A stretch of 64,000 bases of DNA from Methylomonas methanica MC09 (GTDB taxonomy: Bacteria > Pseudomonadota > Gammaproteobacteria > Methylococcales > Methylomonadaceae), in NCBI RefSeq assembly GCF_000214665.1, contig NC_015572.1:1736001-1800000 (forward strand), written 5' to 3'. The position numbers and the translations under genes are program-made. Below the pieces are notes generated by a model. It had not been told where the DNA came from. It did no database searches and saw nothing but the letters and a program-made list of their open reading frames with translations. This document shows, in pieces, positions 45,624-56,417 of this stretch (position 1 is its first letter; each line of letters starts with the position of its first letter).

Positions 45624-45776
45624 AACACCTGATTCCGACCGGGGCGGATAACGCTCAGGCGGGTTCGCCAATAAACAATCCGCCTGTCATTTATAAGGTC
45701 GATGGCAGAAAAATTCTCGAAAATATTAAAATACAATATCTTAAAGTTGGGTTCAGTCGGCACAGGGTTAATGTGC

Positions 45777-46895
45777 CTAGCATAACATGCCAGGATTTTT
45801 TTCCGCGTTATTCGCCATTTTTTCCAGATTAGCCAATACCAGCAGACTGGCTTCTTCCATTTTGCCGATGTGATGCAACATGGTATTGGTATCGGCCTCC
45901 GCGTGGGCTTTGAGGGCATTGATCGCCGACTCATGCACGGTAATGTGAGGCTGTTCGATATCACCATAGCCGGGCAGTTGAGAAAAGCAGCTTTTGCCTT
46001 CGCCGCTGTAATACCATTTTCCCAGCCGGCATTGAGTATGTTGCGCAAAGTCCTGCACGGATTTTTCGGATAAATGGAACAATACTTTATACACTTCGAA
46101 TTTATAGATCAGATGGTCGACCTTGGCCAGTTCGCAAAAACTCCTTAGTGAAGACGCGGCTACAACTTGTTCCATGGTGTGGGAAAAATCCACCAGCTGG
46201 CGCATGGTCGCGGTTGCTCTATGCCCCTCTTCGCTAAACATTCGGGATTGGTCCGCCAATGTCGACATTTGTTCGCGGGTATTTCCGCTGCCCACCTGTA
46301 TGGATTCGGCCAGATTGGAAATCTTGTCGGTCGCTTCGGCGGTGCGTTTCGCCAGAGTCCGCACTTCGTCGGCAACCACGGCAAACCCTCGTCCCTGTTC
46401 GCCGGCGCGGGCCGCTTCAATAGACGCATTCAGCGCCAGCAAATTGGTTTGGTCGGCTATGCCGCGTATCAGTTGCACCACCCCTATGATTTCTCTGGAG
46501 CTCTGATCCAACGATCCCGCCTGCTGGGCCGCATAACTGGATGAATCCGCCAAATTGGTTAAATTATTGGCGATACGTTCTATGGCTTGGCTACTGGTAA
46601 GCGAGATGCCTTGGGCTTCCACGGCATTGTTTTTTTCGTTACGCAATTGATTGGCCAGCGTTTGAAAACTGCTTTGGGTATTCAACAACGATTGGCCGAA
46701 GTTTTGCAGGTGGTTGATGGTATCTTGAATGCTTTGCAGTTTGGAGTCGGCCAGGGCTTTAGCGGTATTACTTTGCTGTAGCTGCTGCAAAAGTGTCTCG
46801 CGCTCGTTTTCAAGCTGCCGTGTTTGTTGTAGTGCTGTCGCTAACTCCAGACGTAAAGCGTCAGCCTGCTTATTTGTAAATAATGTAAATGCCAT
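45777..46895 (-). CDS. Cytoplasmic chemoreceptor with a C-terminal zinc-binding (CZB) domain
   Basis: A 372-residue soluble receptor without membrane helices. A coiled N-terminal part leads to the signalling tip ([38 protein letters not shown]), then a CZB domain with ligand candidates in [19 protein letters not shown] and [12 protein letters not shown] domains hold zinc and can sense hypochlorite or free zinc. The ATG at 46895 was chosen over a start 20 codons upstream. It converges on nifQ. Confidence 0.85.
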   Translation of the reverse strand: MAFTLFTNKQADALRLELATALQQTRQLENERETLLQQLQQSNTAKALADSKLQSIQDTINHLQNFGQSLLNTQSSFQTLANQLRNEKNNAVEAQGISLTSSQAIERIANNLTNLADSSSYAAQQAGSLDQSSREIIGVVQLIRGIADQTNLLALNASIEAARAGEQGRGFAVVADEVRTLAKRTAEATDKISNLAESIQVGSGNTREQMSTLADQSRMFSEEGHRATATMRQLVDFSHTMEQVVAASSLRSFCELAKVDHLIYKFEVYKVLFHLSEKSVQDFAQHTQCRLGKWYYSGEGKSCFSQLPGYGDIEQPHITVHESAINALKAHAEADTNTMLHHIGKMEEASLLVLANLEKMANNAEKNPGMLC

Positions 46896-47355
46896 TGTTA
46901 AAGGATCTTCAAATAGGAAACGGTAGGGATGGCAGTGCCATGAAAAGAGCATCAAAAGACGACGAGCGATTTGCTTTGACCAACACCAGGATCTCCAAAA
47001 TCGATGTAAGTATTAGCTTACAATAAATTGCGGATGTTTGGATATTTTCTGTGCATGCGGGCATTGTCAGCGTCAGGTGTTAATTGATATACCTTGATCC
47101 GCAGCTGTTTCCGTTCTTCGAATGTTTGACGTAATGCGGAAAACGTTGCAGGAGATAACGGAATGAATTGCAGGGATTTTGGTTGCAACCAAATTCCGGA
47201 CGCTTGTTGGCTATTGAGTTATGCCGGCTGTTATTTTTTAATGGCGTAAGACATCCGCGAGATCGGCAGGTGTTGCCAGCTAAGAATATATTTTTCTGCA
47301 GGGCCTTTTGCAATGACGGCTCGCCGAATTGTATGGACAATGAATCTAAACAAAG
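46896..47355. other. Gene-free region between the CZB chemoreceptor and cysJ terminator
   Basis: About 460 bases without a supported gene. It should contain the chemoreceptor promoter near 46920-47000, but no clear box was picked out. Confidence 0.3.
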
Positions 47356-47395
47356 AAGCCCTCGTATCCTGTCGGATACAAGGGCTTTTGGTTAA
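47356..47395. terminator. Terminator after the diflavin reductase gene
   Basis: AAGCCCT plus GTATCC (47356-47369) pairs with GGATAC plus AGGGCTT (47374-47387), with one mismatch, around a TGTC loop. TTTT follows on the plus strand and T-rich sequence on the minus strand, so it may work in both directions. Confidence 0.75.
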
Positions 47396-47416
47396 GGTTT
47401 TTGGATATGCCGGTGT

Positions 47417-49156
47417 TTAATAAACGTCTCTAACGTAACGTTTGTCTTTTTTCAGTTGATTGACGTAATCCACCGCTTGAGTGACCGTCTTGTTGCCGTG
47501 AATGCGAACCACATCGTGCAAGGCTTGGTCGACATCCTTGGCCATGCGGTAAGCGTCTCCGCAGACGAAGAAGTAGCCGCCTTGTTCCAGCCAGGCATAC
47601 AATTCCGCGCCGTTTTCCAGCATGCGGTCTTGTACATAGATTTTTTCGGCTTGGTCTCGGGAAAAAGCCAAGTCCAGTTTGGTCAGCAGGCCGCTAGCCT
47701 GCATGGCTTCGATTTCCTCGCGGTAGATAAAGTCGGTGGCGGCGTTGCGGTCGCCGAAGAACAGCCAGTTTTTACCGGAAGCATTGCGGAATTCGCGTTC
47801 CTGCAGGAAGGCGCGGAACGGCGCAATACCGGTACCTGGGCCGACCATGATCATCGGCAGGTTATCGTCGCTGGGAACCCGGAAATTGTTGTTGGGGGTA
47901 AAGAAGATTTTCACTTCGCCGCCTTCGCCGGCCAAATCCGCCAGATAGGTCGAGCAAACGCCCTTGTGCTGACGGTCGTGAGCTTGATAACGGACGCTGG
48001 CCACGGTCAAATGCACGCTATCCGGGTATTTTTTGCCGCTGGACGAGATAGAGTAGGCGCGGTGCTGCAAGGGTTTCAGCAAGCATAAAAATTCGGCCGC
48101 GGAAAACTCGACGGCGGGAAATTGCAGCAGCAAGTCCAGGGTGTCGCGCCCCCACAAATAATCGTTCAGCTTGTCTTTGTCGCCGGCGCTGAGCAAGGCA
48201 TTAAGGTCGTGATCGCCCGAACGTTTGGCGATTTCCTCAAGCAGTTCTTTGCTGGGCAGCTTGATTTCAAAGTGCGTGCGTAAGGCTTCGGAGAGTTTCA
48301 TCAATTCGCCGTTGACGGGCTCTTCTTCGTTTCCGCTGCAGCCCAAGGCTTTCAACATGTCGGCGACCAGTTCGGGGCAGTTGCTGGGGACTACGCACAT
48401 GGCGTCGCCGGCCTCATAACTCAAACCGGAACCGGCGATGGAAATTTCGTAATGACGGGTTTCCTTGGATGAATCCAGGGCAGTGACGATACGATTGACG
48501 CTTAGTTTGGCCGGGAAAGGGTTTTTCCGGTTGTAAGCCGATTTTGCGGCGTGGATTTCCGTATCGATCACTGCTACGGTAGCGGCGCCTTCCGCCATCA
48601 GTGGAATCACTTCGCTGATCCATTTTTCCGCCGGTGTTTCGAAATCGACATCGCAATCGACCCGCTCGAACAGGCGTTTGCCGCCTAAATCTTCCAGGCG
48701 GTTGTCCCAGTCTATGCCGGCTTGGCAGAATAAATCGTAACTGGTATCGCCCAAGGCCAGTACCGAGTATTTAAGATTTTCCAGGCGCGGAGCGTCGTCA
48801 CCGCTGGCGGCTTCCCAAAGCATTTCGGCATTATCCGGCATGGCGCCCTCGCCGTAGGTGCTGGTAATGATCAACAAATATTCCATTTTAGTCAGCTGGC
48901 TAAGTTCCACTTCATCCATGCTTTTAACGACGGGTTGCAGGCCATGGCTTTTAGCGCTGGCAGCGGCGTCGTTGGCCAGGGATTCGGAATTGCCGGTCTG
49001 GCTGCCGTAAAGAATATGCAGAACACGGGCATCGGCTTGGTTAATGCTGCCGGCGCTGTGTAGCATATGGCTGTGCATGCCGGCAAAAAAACCGCTCAGC
49101 CAAGCGCGTTGAGTATCACTGTAAGGGGCGTTTAATGGGATAAAAGGTGCTTTCAT
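47417..49156 (-). CDS. cysJ: CysJ-type diflavin reductase
   Basis: A 579-residue diflavin protein: flavodoxin domain (YGSQTGNSESLA, STYGEGAMPDN, LGDTSYDLFC), FAD domain (RAYSISSSGK, GVCSTYLADL) and NADPH domain (MVGPGTGIAPFRAF, ending KRYVRDVY as in CysJ). In most bacteria it forms sulfite reductase with CysI; no cysI is near. It begins about 100 bases downstream of the glutamate synthase gene on the same strand, separated by a REP-like hairpin. Partnership with that enzyme is a hypothesis. Confidence 0.85.
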   Translation of the reverse strand: MKAPFIPLNAPYSDTQRAWLSGFFAGMHSHMLHSAGSINQADARVLHILYGSQTGNSESLANDAAASAKSHGLQPVVKSMDEVELSQLTKMEYLLIITSTYGEGAMPDNAEMLWEAASGDDAPRLENLKYSVLALGDTSYDLFCQAGIDWDNRLEDLGGKRLFERVDCDVDFETPAEKWISEVIPLMAEGAATVAVIDTEIHAAKSAYNRKNPFPAKLSVNRIVTALDSSKETRHYEISIAGSGLSYEAGDAMCVVPSNCPELVADMLKALGCSGNEEEPVNGELMKLSEALRTHFEIKLPSKELLEEIAKRSGDHDLNALLSAGDKDKLNDYLWGRDTLDLLLQFPAVEFSAAEFLCLLKPLQHRAYSISSSGKKYPDSVHLTVASVRYQAHDRQHKGVCSTYLADLAGEGGEVKIFFTPNNNFRVPSDDNLPMIMVGPGTGIAPFRAFLQEREFRNASGKNWLFFGDRNAATDFIYREEIEAMQASGLLTKLDLAFSRDQAEKIYVQDRMLENGAELYAWLEQGGYFFVCGDAYRMAKDVDQALHDVVRIHGNKTVTQAVDYVNQLKKDKRYVRDVY

Positions 49157-49210
49157 TTATTTACCAACTTTGAGCCGATTCTGTTCGGATCGATCAATAT
49201 TTAATTTAAC

Positions 49211-49244
49211 GTAGGTCGAATTGCGCCTGCGCAACCCGACCTAC
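49211..49244. repeat. REP-like hairpin between gltB-like and cysJ genes
   Basis: GTAGGTCG (49211-49218) pairs with CGACCTAC (49237-49244), with an inner TGCGC/GCGCA stem. It may lower expression of the downstream reductase. Confidence 0.6.
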
Positions 49245-49256
49245 CTAATCAGTCTA

Positions 49257-52200
49257 TCAGGCTGCTTCGTTCTCCAGCATTTCCTTGACTATGGCCATGC
49301 TTTCCAGGCTGGCCAGATTTTTATCGATGGACGGTACTCCGGCCAAGGCTTGGCGGTTTAGATTGTCCTGTTCGATGATCCAGGCGGTGGAGCCGATGGA
49401 ATAGATGCTTTGCACGTCGCGCAGCATCAGAGTGGTTTTGTAGTCGTTCAAACGCTTTTCCGCCATCAGGGTCGCCAACTGGCCGTCGTCGTATTGGCTG
49501 TAGGCCTCGCGGATATTTTTGATTAGCGCGTCCCGCAGTTTGCGCGGTCTGTCCATCACCAATTTGCGGGCGTGTTTGTCGATCAGGGCTTCAATCAGCG
49601 GTTGACCGGCTTTATTCAGTTGGTCCCTGGCAATTTGTTGCGCCTTGTCGATGACGGCGTAGCTGTTGATCAGCTTTAAGGTCAATTCGCTGTCGATATC
49701 GCCGTAGCCGGGAATGGCGCCGTTAAACAGCGTGGTGTTATGGGTATAAGCCTGTTTGATCAGCTCGATTTGTTTCTGCGCGTAAGCCACCGATAATTCC
49801 TCGATCATGGCTTTGCGGTCCATGGATTGACTAAGGAATTCCGCGGTTTGGGTGCGGTTCAACCACAACGGCAGCGCGAATTTGAAGTGTTGGCGCTCTT
49901 CCAGCCAGTTGCTCAAAATGGCTTTGGCTTTTTCCGAGCCGGTGTGTTCGATGTGTTGCTCCAACATGTACAAAATGAATTGTTCATGGCTGGCGGCCGC
50001 ATCGGAGCCGTCGGCGAGGCCGTGAATGCTGACGGAGGTTTTGTCATACAAGTCCTGTAAACGGTTTTCCGGATCGTACTGGTAGGCGTTGCCGCCGGAC
50101 ATGCCGGTGCAGAAGCCTTTGCCGAAGCCGCCCAGGTTCAAAACCGCGCCGTTGATCATGTATTCGCAGCCAAAGTCGCCAACACCTTCCACAACCGCCA
50201 TGGCGCCGGAGTTGCGCACCGCAAAGCGGTCGCCTGCTTCGCCGTTGATAAACGTTCTGCCGCCGGACGCACCGAACAGCGCGAAGTTGCCTATCAGCAC
50301 GTTTTCGCCCGGTTTTTGGGAACCGCCGCCGGGCGATTTGATGACGATAGTGCCGCCGCAAGCGGTTTTGCCAACGCCGTCGTTGCAGGTGCCGGTGTGT
50401 TCCATGCGCATGCCGTCGTTGTTGAATGCCGCATAACTTTGGCCGGCGGAGCCGTGGGTGCGGACGATGATGGTGTCGTCCGCCAGATAGCGGCGGCCAT
50501 GCTGGTTGGTATAGATGATTTTTGACGCGGCCAGTTGGTCGGCATTCAGGCCGTATTGCAGCAAACGCTCAATGTCGATAGCGGTTTGTCCGCCTACCGT
50601 TTTGTTGCGGTTGTTCAGTTTAAACTCGTCGCCTTCGACGATGACCTGCTTTTGGCCTTGTTCGAAGAGGGCTGTTTTGACTTGGGCGAAAATTTTGTCG
50701 TCAATGGCAAAATCTTTTTCCAGATAAATCGGTTTTTCGATTTTAATTTCCTGAATTTCCGCCAATAGTTTGTGTAGATGAATTTGACCGACCATGCTGG
50801 CGTGGTTGATTAAATGCAGCAATTCGGTTTTGCCGCGGATTTCCCGCAAACTGGTATAGCCGAGGCTGGCCAGAATTTCACGCACTTCATGGGCCAGATT
50901 CATGAAAAACTGAGCCAAAACGCGCGGGTCGCCTTTAAATTCTTCATGGGCGGTGGTCAAGCCGGCCGGGCAGCGGATGTTGCAGTTTTTAGCCATTACG
51001 CAACGCAGCATCATCAACGCGGTAGTGCCGAATTCGAAGGAGTCACCGCCGAGTATGGCGGATTTCACCACGTCGACACCGTTTTGGTGCGCGGCGCTGC
51101 AACGCAGCACGACTTTGTCGCGCAAGCCGTTTGCCGCTAAGGCTTGGTGTACCTCGGCGATGCCGATTTCCGGCGAACGGCCGGTGTTTTTCAAGCTGGT
51201 TACCGCCGCCGCACCGGTGCCGCCGGTGTTGCCGGCCACGTTGATTACGTCTGCGCCGGCCTTGGCTACGCCGACGGCGATGGTGCCTATGCCTTCGGAG
51301 GAGACCAGTTTGACCACCACTTTGACCCGGGCCGCTTTGGCGTCGTGTATCAATTGCCCCAAATCCTCGATCGAATAGGTATCGTGGTGCGGAGGAGGGC
51401 TGACGAGTTCCACTTTGGGTGTGCCGCCGCGCAGGGCCGCGATTTCCACCGAGACTTTGGGGGCGGGTAACTGTCCGCCTTCGCCGGGTTTTGCGCCCTG
51501 GCCGATTTTGATTTCGATTTCTTCAATGGTCGGGTCAGCCAGATAGCCGGCCCAGACGCCGAAGCGGCCGGAGGCGAACTGTTTGATTTTACTGGAACGC
51601 AAGGTGCCGAAGCGGCTGGAATGTTCGCCGCCTTCGCCGGAGTTGCTTTTCGCGCCGGCAATATTGGTGCCTTGCGCCACCGCTTCATGCGCTTCCGCCA
51701 ATAAAGCGCCGTGGCTCATCGCGCCGGAGGCAAAGGTGGGGGTTATTTCGTGCGCGGGTTGCACGCGGTCCAAGGCAATAGCGCCGCGAGCCGTACGCAG
51801 GTTGTTCAAATAGTGGTAAACGATGCTGTCGCTGTCGTTGGCGCGCAGGCTAATAGCGGTGCTTTCAACGGTTAAGCCGAAATCGCTACCGGTAAAGCGT
51901 GCTTTCAAATGTTCCGCCAGTTGTTCCAGACGGACTTTGCTGTTGTCGTTGGTCAAACTCAGTGTAAAAACCACGCCATTGCTTTTCTCGACAGTCAAGC
52001 CGCGAACCACAAAATTGTTATTGCCGACTAAATTCTGATTGCCCAGCAGACGGTCGAAATCGGCTTTGCTGCTGGCGGCGGAAATATCGACCGGGAAGTT
52101 CATTACATCACGCAGGGCGGCAGGGCGGTTGGCCCGTTCCTGAGTCAGGTTGCGGCTGAAGCTGCGGTACGCCGGGGTAATGCCGAACGCGTCGATTTGT

Positions 52201-54740
52201 TCGGGGGTGCGTTTTTCGTAACCGAAGTCCAGATAAGCCGTGTCGCTGGCTTCTGCGGCTTGCTCCCGAGGTATGTACAGGATTGCCTCGTCGGTCATGT
52301 TGATATATTCACGTACCGCTGTGTTGCCAAAGGTATGGCCCGCGCCTTCCTGGCGCTCTTTGAACAAGCCCAGGAACGGGATATCGTTTTCGTCTTTGAC
52401 GGATAAGGCTTTGTGATGCCATTCGGTGGCGCTGGCGGCGATGTCCGCATAACGGACGCCACCCACTGAAGCATTGATGTTGGGAAAATAAGCTTGCAGC
52501 TTTGGTTCGTCGGTATCCAGATAGTTGGATTCAAAAAACTCGCCGCCGATATAACTTTCCGCTGTGCACAGGCCGAATTTGCCCATGGTTTTCATCAACG
52601 ATTTTTCCACGCCTTTTTGGAAGTTATACAAGGCTTTTTGCCGCGCGACCGGATCGGCATATTCGGTCACGACCCGGTTATGCACGCTCAGCGGGCAGAT
52701 CGCCGATGCGCCGAAGCCGAGTATGGTGGCGACGTCGTGCGGACTGGCGGCTTGGCCGGTTTCCATGATCAACGACGAATTGAACCGCAGACCGTGTTTC
52801 ACCATATGCTGGTTGGCGGCGGCGACCATCAGCAGAGCTGGGATGGCGGCTTTGGTTTTACTGATGTTGGCATCGCTCAAAATAATAACGCCGGTATGGC
52901 CGCGCGCGGCTTGTTCGACTTGATCGCATACATTTTCAAGCGCCAGTTCAATGGCTTTCTCGTTTTGCGCGGCATCGTCGAAGTCCGGCGAATACAGCAT
53001 ATCCAGCGTGACGGTTTTGACTTGGGTTTGCCGGCGTATCTGTTCCAGTTGGGTGCGCTGCAGGATGGGCGATTCGATCATCAACTGCTTGCTATGGCTG
53101 GGTGCGAAGGTAGGCTTGGCGCCGAGGGCTACCCGTAGCGTCATGCCGTCGCTTTCTCGCAATGAGTCCAAGGGTGGATTGGTCACTTGGGCAAAGCGTT
53201 GGCTGAAGTAGCGGGACATGCCGCCTTCCGCCGCGCTTAACGCATTCGGTGCCAAACCGTAACCCATGGCCGAAACTTTTTCCAGACCGGTTTGCAGAAT
53301 CGGATCCAGTAAAAATTTAAAGCTTTCCTGGTTCAACGAATAGGCGGTATGGCGTTGGTCGATATTCAGATCATGATCGTTACCGATTTCGGAAAGGTCG
53401 ACCTTCGGTAAATCGTTAAGATGCAGGCTGCGCTCGGCCAACATGGCTTTGTAGTCTTGTTCCTTGGCCAGACGTTCCATGACCTGGTGACTGTTGTACG
53501 ATTGGCCTGTACTGTGATCGAAATACAGCATGCCGCCGGCTTCGATACGGCCGCGATATAAAACGTCTTCCGGCGGAAAGTCTATTTGGCCCGCTTCCGA
53601 CATGACGGCCAGATACTCAGTGGTCTCCACCGAACGCAAGGGACGCAGCCCCAGGCGGTCCAGGCGAGCGCCTACCCGGATGCCGTCATTGAAAATTAAC
53701 GCGGCCGGACCGTCGTTTTTTTCCTCGTACAAGCTGAAGAATTCCAGCATTGCCCGTACGTCCTCGGACAGGGTCGGGTCGTTTTCCCAGGCCGGCGGCA
53801 TCATGGCCAGAATCGCGGTGACGATGTCCAGTTCGTCTTCGTTGATGCGGCGGGTCAGGGTTTGATCCAGTCGGCCGGAGTCGGATTGTCCGCACGGGAA
53901 AATCACGTGCTTGTTATTTTGGCGGGCAATAGCGTTTTCGCTGAGGCGGTTTTTCTTGTCGGTGTTCAACTCGCCGTTATGCGCCATGTAACGGAATGGC
54001 TGCGCCATCATCGTGGCGGGCGCGGTATTGGTGGAAAAACGGGTATGGAAAAACAGCGTGCAAATCTCATGGTCCGTGTCGTACAGATCGATGAAATAAG
54101 GGATCACCTCAAAGGAGTTTAAGCGGCCTTTGTAGACCTGGGTGCGCGAACTCATGGACAGCGGATAAAAGCCGTGCAATTCGGGGCGGCTGAAACCGTC
54201 TGCTTCTATGGTGAGCAGGGCTTTTTGGATGTGGCGCTCGAATTCTTGGTGGCTGGCCTCTTTTAATGCGGCAGGGCGGCCGAAAATCAGCTGTTTAATC
54301 GGTAATTGCGCTTTGACGGCGGCCGCATTCAGCACTGATTTGTCTACCGGTACCTCGCGCCATTTTATGACCGGCAGGTCGAATTCTTTCAGGTGATCTT
54401 CTACCAGTTGCGTCGCGGTAGAGTCGTAATGGGCATGATCTTCCGGGAAAAAGAAATTGGCCACGCCAAATTGGCCTAACTCCAAATCGTCGATACCGGT
54501 AATTTTACGGAAAAACTTTAAAGACAAGTCGATATTCACGCCTGCGCCGTCACCGATACCTTCGGCACTCATGCCGCCGCGATGCGGAATGGTACATAAA
54601 GCTTCGTGCGACTTGACCAGAAGAGCGTGTGTCTGTTTGCTGTCTTTGCGAGTGATAAAACCTACACCGCAGCTGTCTTGAGATAAATCGGCGTCGTAAA
54701 GCATATGTGTTGCGTTGTTTTTCTGGGCGTTATTGATCAT
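49257..54740 (-). CDS. Divergent, C-terminally extended glutamate synthase large subunit
   Basis: An 1827-residue protein, longer than usual GltB (about 1480-1550). The mature class II amidotransferase Cys is C24 (SQDSCGVGFITRKD). The FMN/synthase domain is clear (SGEGGEHSSRFGTLRSSK, SPPPHHDTYSIEDL, GNTGGTGAAAVTS). The Fe-S Cys set reads CVMAKNCNIRCPAG, so the last gap is one residue shorter than the usual C-X5-C-X4-C. The GXGXG domain follows. About 250-300 extra C-terminal residues are helical and of unknown function. No gltD is nearby. The activity is probably glutamine:2-oxoglutarate aminotransfer with an unusual electron source. Confidence 0.8.
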   Translation of the reverse strand: MINNAQKNNATHMLYDADLSQDSCGVGFITRKDSKQTHALLVKSHEALCTIPHRGGMSAEGIGDGAGVNIDLSLKFFRKITGIDDLELGQFGVANFFFPEDHAHYDSTATQLVEDHLKEFDLPVIKWREVPVDKSVLNAAAVKAQLPIKQLIFGRPAALKEASHQEFERHIQKALLTIEADGFSRPELHGFYPLSMSSRTQVYKGRLNSFEVIPYFIDLYDTDHEICTLFFHTRFSTNTAPATMMAQPFRYMAHNGELNTDKKNRLSENAIARQNNKHVIFPCGQSDSGRLDQTLTRRINEDELDIVTAILAMMPPAWENDPTLSEDVRAMLEFFSLYEEKNDGPAALIFNDGIRVGARLDRLGLRPLRSVETTEYLAVMSEAGQIDFPPEDVLYRGRIEAGGMLYFDHSTGQSYNSHQVMERLAKEQDYKAMLAERSLHLNDLPKVDLSEIGNDHDLNIDQRHTAYSLNQESFKFLLDPILQTGLEKVSAMGYGLAPNALSAAEGGMSRYFSQRFAQVTNPPLDSLRESDGMTLRVALGAKPTFAPSHSKQLMIESPILQRTQLEQIRRQTQVKTVTLDMLYSPDFDDAAQNEKAIELALENVCDQVEQAARGHTGVIILSDANISKTKAAIPALLMVAAANQHMVKHGLRFNSSLIMETGQAASPHDVATILGFGASAICPLSVHNRVVTEYADPVARQKALYNFQKGVEKSLMKTMGKFGLCTAESYIGGEFFESNYLDTDEPKLQAYFPNINASVGGVRYADIAASATEWHHKALSVKDENDIPFLGLFKERQEGAGHTFGNTAVREYINMTDEAILYIPREQAAEASDTAYLDFGYEKRTPEQIDAFGITPAYRSFSRNLTQERANRPAALRDVMNFPVDISAASSKADFDRLLGNQNLVGNNNFVVRGLTVEKSNGVVFTLSLTNDNSKVRLEQLAEHLKARFTGSDFGLTVESTAISLRANDSDSIVYHYLNNLRTARGAIALDRVQPAHEITPTFASGAMSHGALLAEAHEAVAQGTNIAGAKSNSGEGGEHSSRFGTLRSSKIKQFASGRFGVWAGYLADPTIEEIEIKIGQGAKPGEGGQLPAPKVSVEIAALRGGTPKVELVSPPPHHDTYSIEDLGQLIHDAKAARVKVVVKLVSSEGIGTIAVGVAKAGADVINVAGNTGGTGAAAVTSLKNTGRSPEIGIAEVHQALAANGLRDKVVLRCSAAHQNGVDVVKSAILGGDSFEFGTTALMMLRCVMAKNCNIRCPAGLTTAHEEFKGDPRVLAQFFMNLAHEVREILASLGYTSLREIRGKTELLHLINHASMVGQIHLHKLLAEIQEIKIEKPIYLEKDFAIDDKIFAQVKTALFEQGQKQVIVEGDEFKLNNRNKTVGGQTAIDIERLLQYGLNADQLAASKIIYTNQHGRRYLADDTIIVRTHGSAGQSYAAFNNDGMRMEHTGTCNDGVGKTACGGTIVIKSPGGGSQKPGENVLIGNFALFGASGGRTFINGEAGDRFAVRNSGAMAVVEGVGDFGCEYMINGAVLNLGGFGKGFCTGMSGGNAYQYDPENRLQDLYDKTSVSIHGLADGSDAAASHEQFILYMLEQHIEHTGSEKAKAILSNWLEERQHFKFALPLWLNRTQTAEFLSQSMDRKAMIEELSVAYAQKQIELIKQAYTHNTTLFNGAIPGYGDIDSELTLKLINSYAVIDKAQQIARDQLNKAGQPLIEALIDKHARKLVMDRPRKLRDALIKNIREAYSQYDDGQLATLMAEKRLNDYKTTLMLRDVQSIYSIGSTAWIIEQDNLNRQALAGVPSIDKNLASLESMAIVKEMLENEAA

Positions 54741-54993
54741 TGCTATCCAGATCCTGTCTTGCTGGTTAATTGCGTTGCCGGGGGTAATTACCTTATGGCT
54801 AACGCTGTTTATGGTTTTTCTCTCTGCCGCGTGTTAGAGTCTTCGAAAGCGGCAACAAGCTTGCGAGTTTGTTCTAAATTTCAGTTGGTGAAACTTTCCA
54901 ATCATAACACGCAGCGGCTTTCCTGTCATTCCGTGGGCCATGTAAATACTGGCTGGGTTACCAGACTAACGTTTTAATACTCTGTGACAAAAT

Positions 54994-56208
54994 ATGAAAC
55001 AAAAATTTGATGTGTTGATAGTTGGCGGCGGCATGGTCGGTGCCGCGGTTGCCTGTTGTCTGGGCGGCAGCGGTCTCAATGTGGCGATTATCGAGGCCCA
55101 AATGCCCGAGGCATTCTCGGTCGATCAGCCGCATGATCTGCGCGTTTCGGCATTGAGTATCGCGTCGCGTAATATCCTGGAAGCGGTCGGAGCATGGCAA
55201 GGAGTCACCTCCAGGCGCTTTTGTCCGTTTAAACGCATGCGGGTTTGGGAAAGCGTCGGCGATACCACCTTTAACAGTGATGACGTGCGGGCTCCCGAGC
55301 TGGGCTATATTGTCGAAAATAGAATCACCCAGCTGGCTTTGCTGGACCGTTTGGCGGATTTTAGCAATGTTACGCTGTTAATGCCTCAATCGATCGCTAA
55401 AATTCATTATGACGGACAGGAAAGCGAGGTGGTCATGGCGGACGGGCGCATATTGCAAGCCCGGTTGCTGGTAGCTGCCGACGGCGGTCAGTCCCATGTA
55501 AGGCAGGCGGTGGGTCTGGGAGTTACGAGCTGGGATTACAATCAGCACGCATTGGTTATTTATGTCGAAACCGCCTATCCGCAACAGGATATTACTTGGC
55601 AGCGCTTTGTACCCAGTGGACCGCAAGCATTTTTGCCTTTAACAGGGAATTACGGCTCGATCGTTTGGTATCAGTCGCCCGATGAGGTTCGCCGTCTGCG
55701 GGCTTTGTCCTATGATCAGCTCAAGACCGAACTGCTGGCTGCTTTTCCCGACTGCCTGGGGCAAATAAATCAAGTGCTGGGCGTGGCTAGTTTTCCGTTG
55801 AAGCGTCAACATGCGCAAAGTTATGTCAAGCAAGGCGTGGCGCTGGTGGGCGATGCGGCGCATATGATCAATCCGCTGGCGGGGCAGGGGGTCAATATCG
55901 GTTTGCTGGACGCTGCCGCTTTGGCGGAAGTTTTGATCGACGCGCATGCGCGAGGTAAGAATATTGCCGATGTTTCGGTTTTGAAGCGCTATGAGTCCAT
56001 GCGGCGCAACGAAAATTTGAAAATGATGACGGTAATGGATGTGTTTTATAAGTCGTTCAGCAACAATATTTTACCGGTTAAAGTGATCAGAAACTTGGGG
56101 CTGGGTTTGGCGCAACGCCTCACCCCGGTCAGAAATAAGGTGATGAAGGCGGCAATGGGTTTGGAGGGAAGGTTGCCAAAGCTGGCGCGCGGGAATAGTC
56201 CTCGCTGA
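54994..56208 (+). CDS. UbiH/UbiF/COQ6 family FAD-dependent hydroxylase
   Basis: A 404-residue flavin monooxygenase with a dinucleotide motif (VLIVGGGMVGAAVACCLGGS), the conserved RVSALSIASRNIL and a second FAD motif (GVALVGDAAHMINPLAGQG). Such enzymes hydroxylate ubiquinone precursors; UbiH, UbiF and UbiI cannot be told apart here. It diverges from the glutamate synthase gene. Confidence 0.85.
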   Translation: MKQKFDVLIVGGGMVGAAVACCLGGSGLNVAIIEAQMPEAFSVDQPHDLRVSALSIASRNILEAVGAWQGVTSRRFCPFKRMRVWESVGDTTFNSDDVRAPELGYIVENRITQLALLDRLADFSNVTLLMPQSIAKIHYDGQESEVVMADGRILQARLLVAADGGQSHVRQAVGLGVTSWDYNQHALVIYVETAYPQQDITWQRFVPSGPQAFLPLTGNYGSIVWYQSPDEVRRLRALSYDQLKTELLAAFPDCLGQINQVLGVASFPLKRQHAQSYVKQGVALVGDAAHMINPLAGQGVNIGLLDAAALAEVLIDAHARGKNIADVSVLKRYESMRRNENLKMMTVMDVFYKSFSNNILPVKVIRNLGLGLAQRLTPVRNKVMKAAMGLEGRLPKLARGNSPR

Positions 56209-56417
56209 ATATCCGCCAAGTGATGCCGGGGTTGCGGAGGATATGAAGTTCGACCGAAGTCGAAATTTGTCTTGGTGCTGTTACAGGTTTCGGTACGGCG
56301 GCTACGCCTGATTCCACATCAAATGTCGACACCTCGATTCCCGCTCCCTGGCGTAGGGGCGGGAGAATTAATAACCGAAATTTGATAAGCGATGAGTATG
56401 AATTCAGTCCAAAGGCC

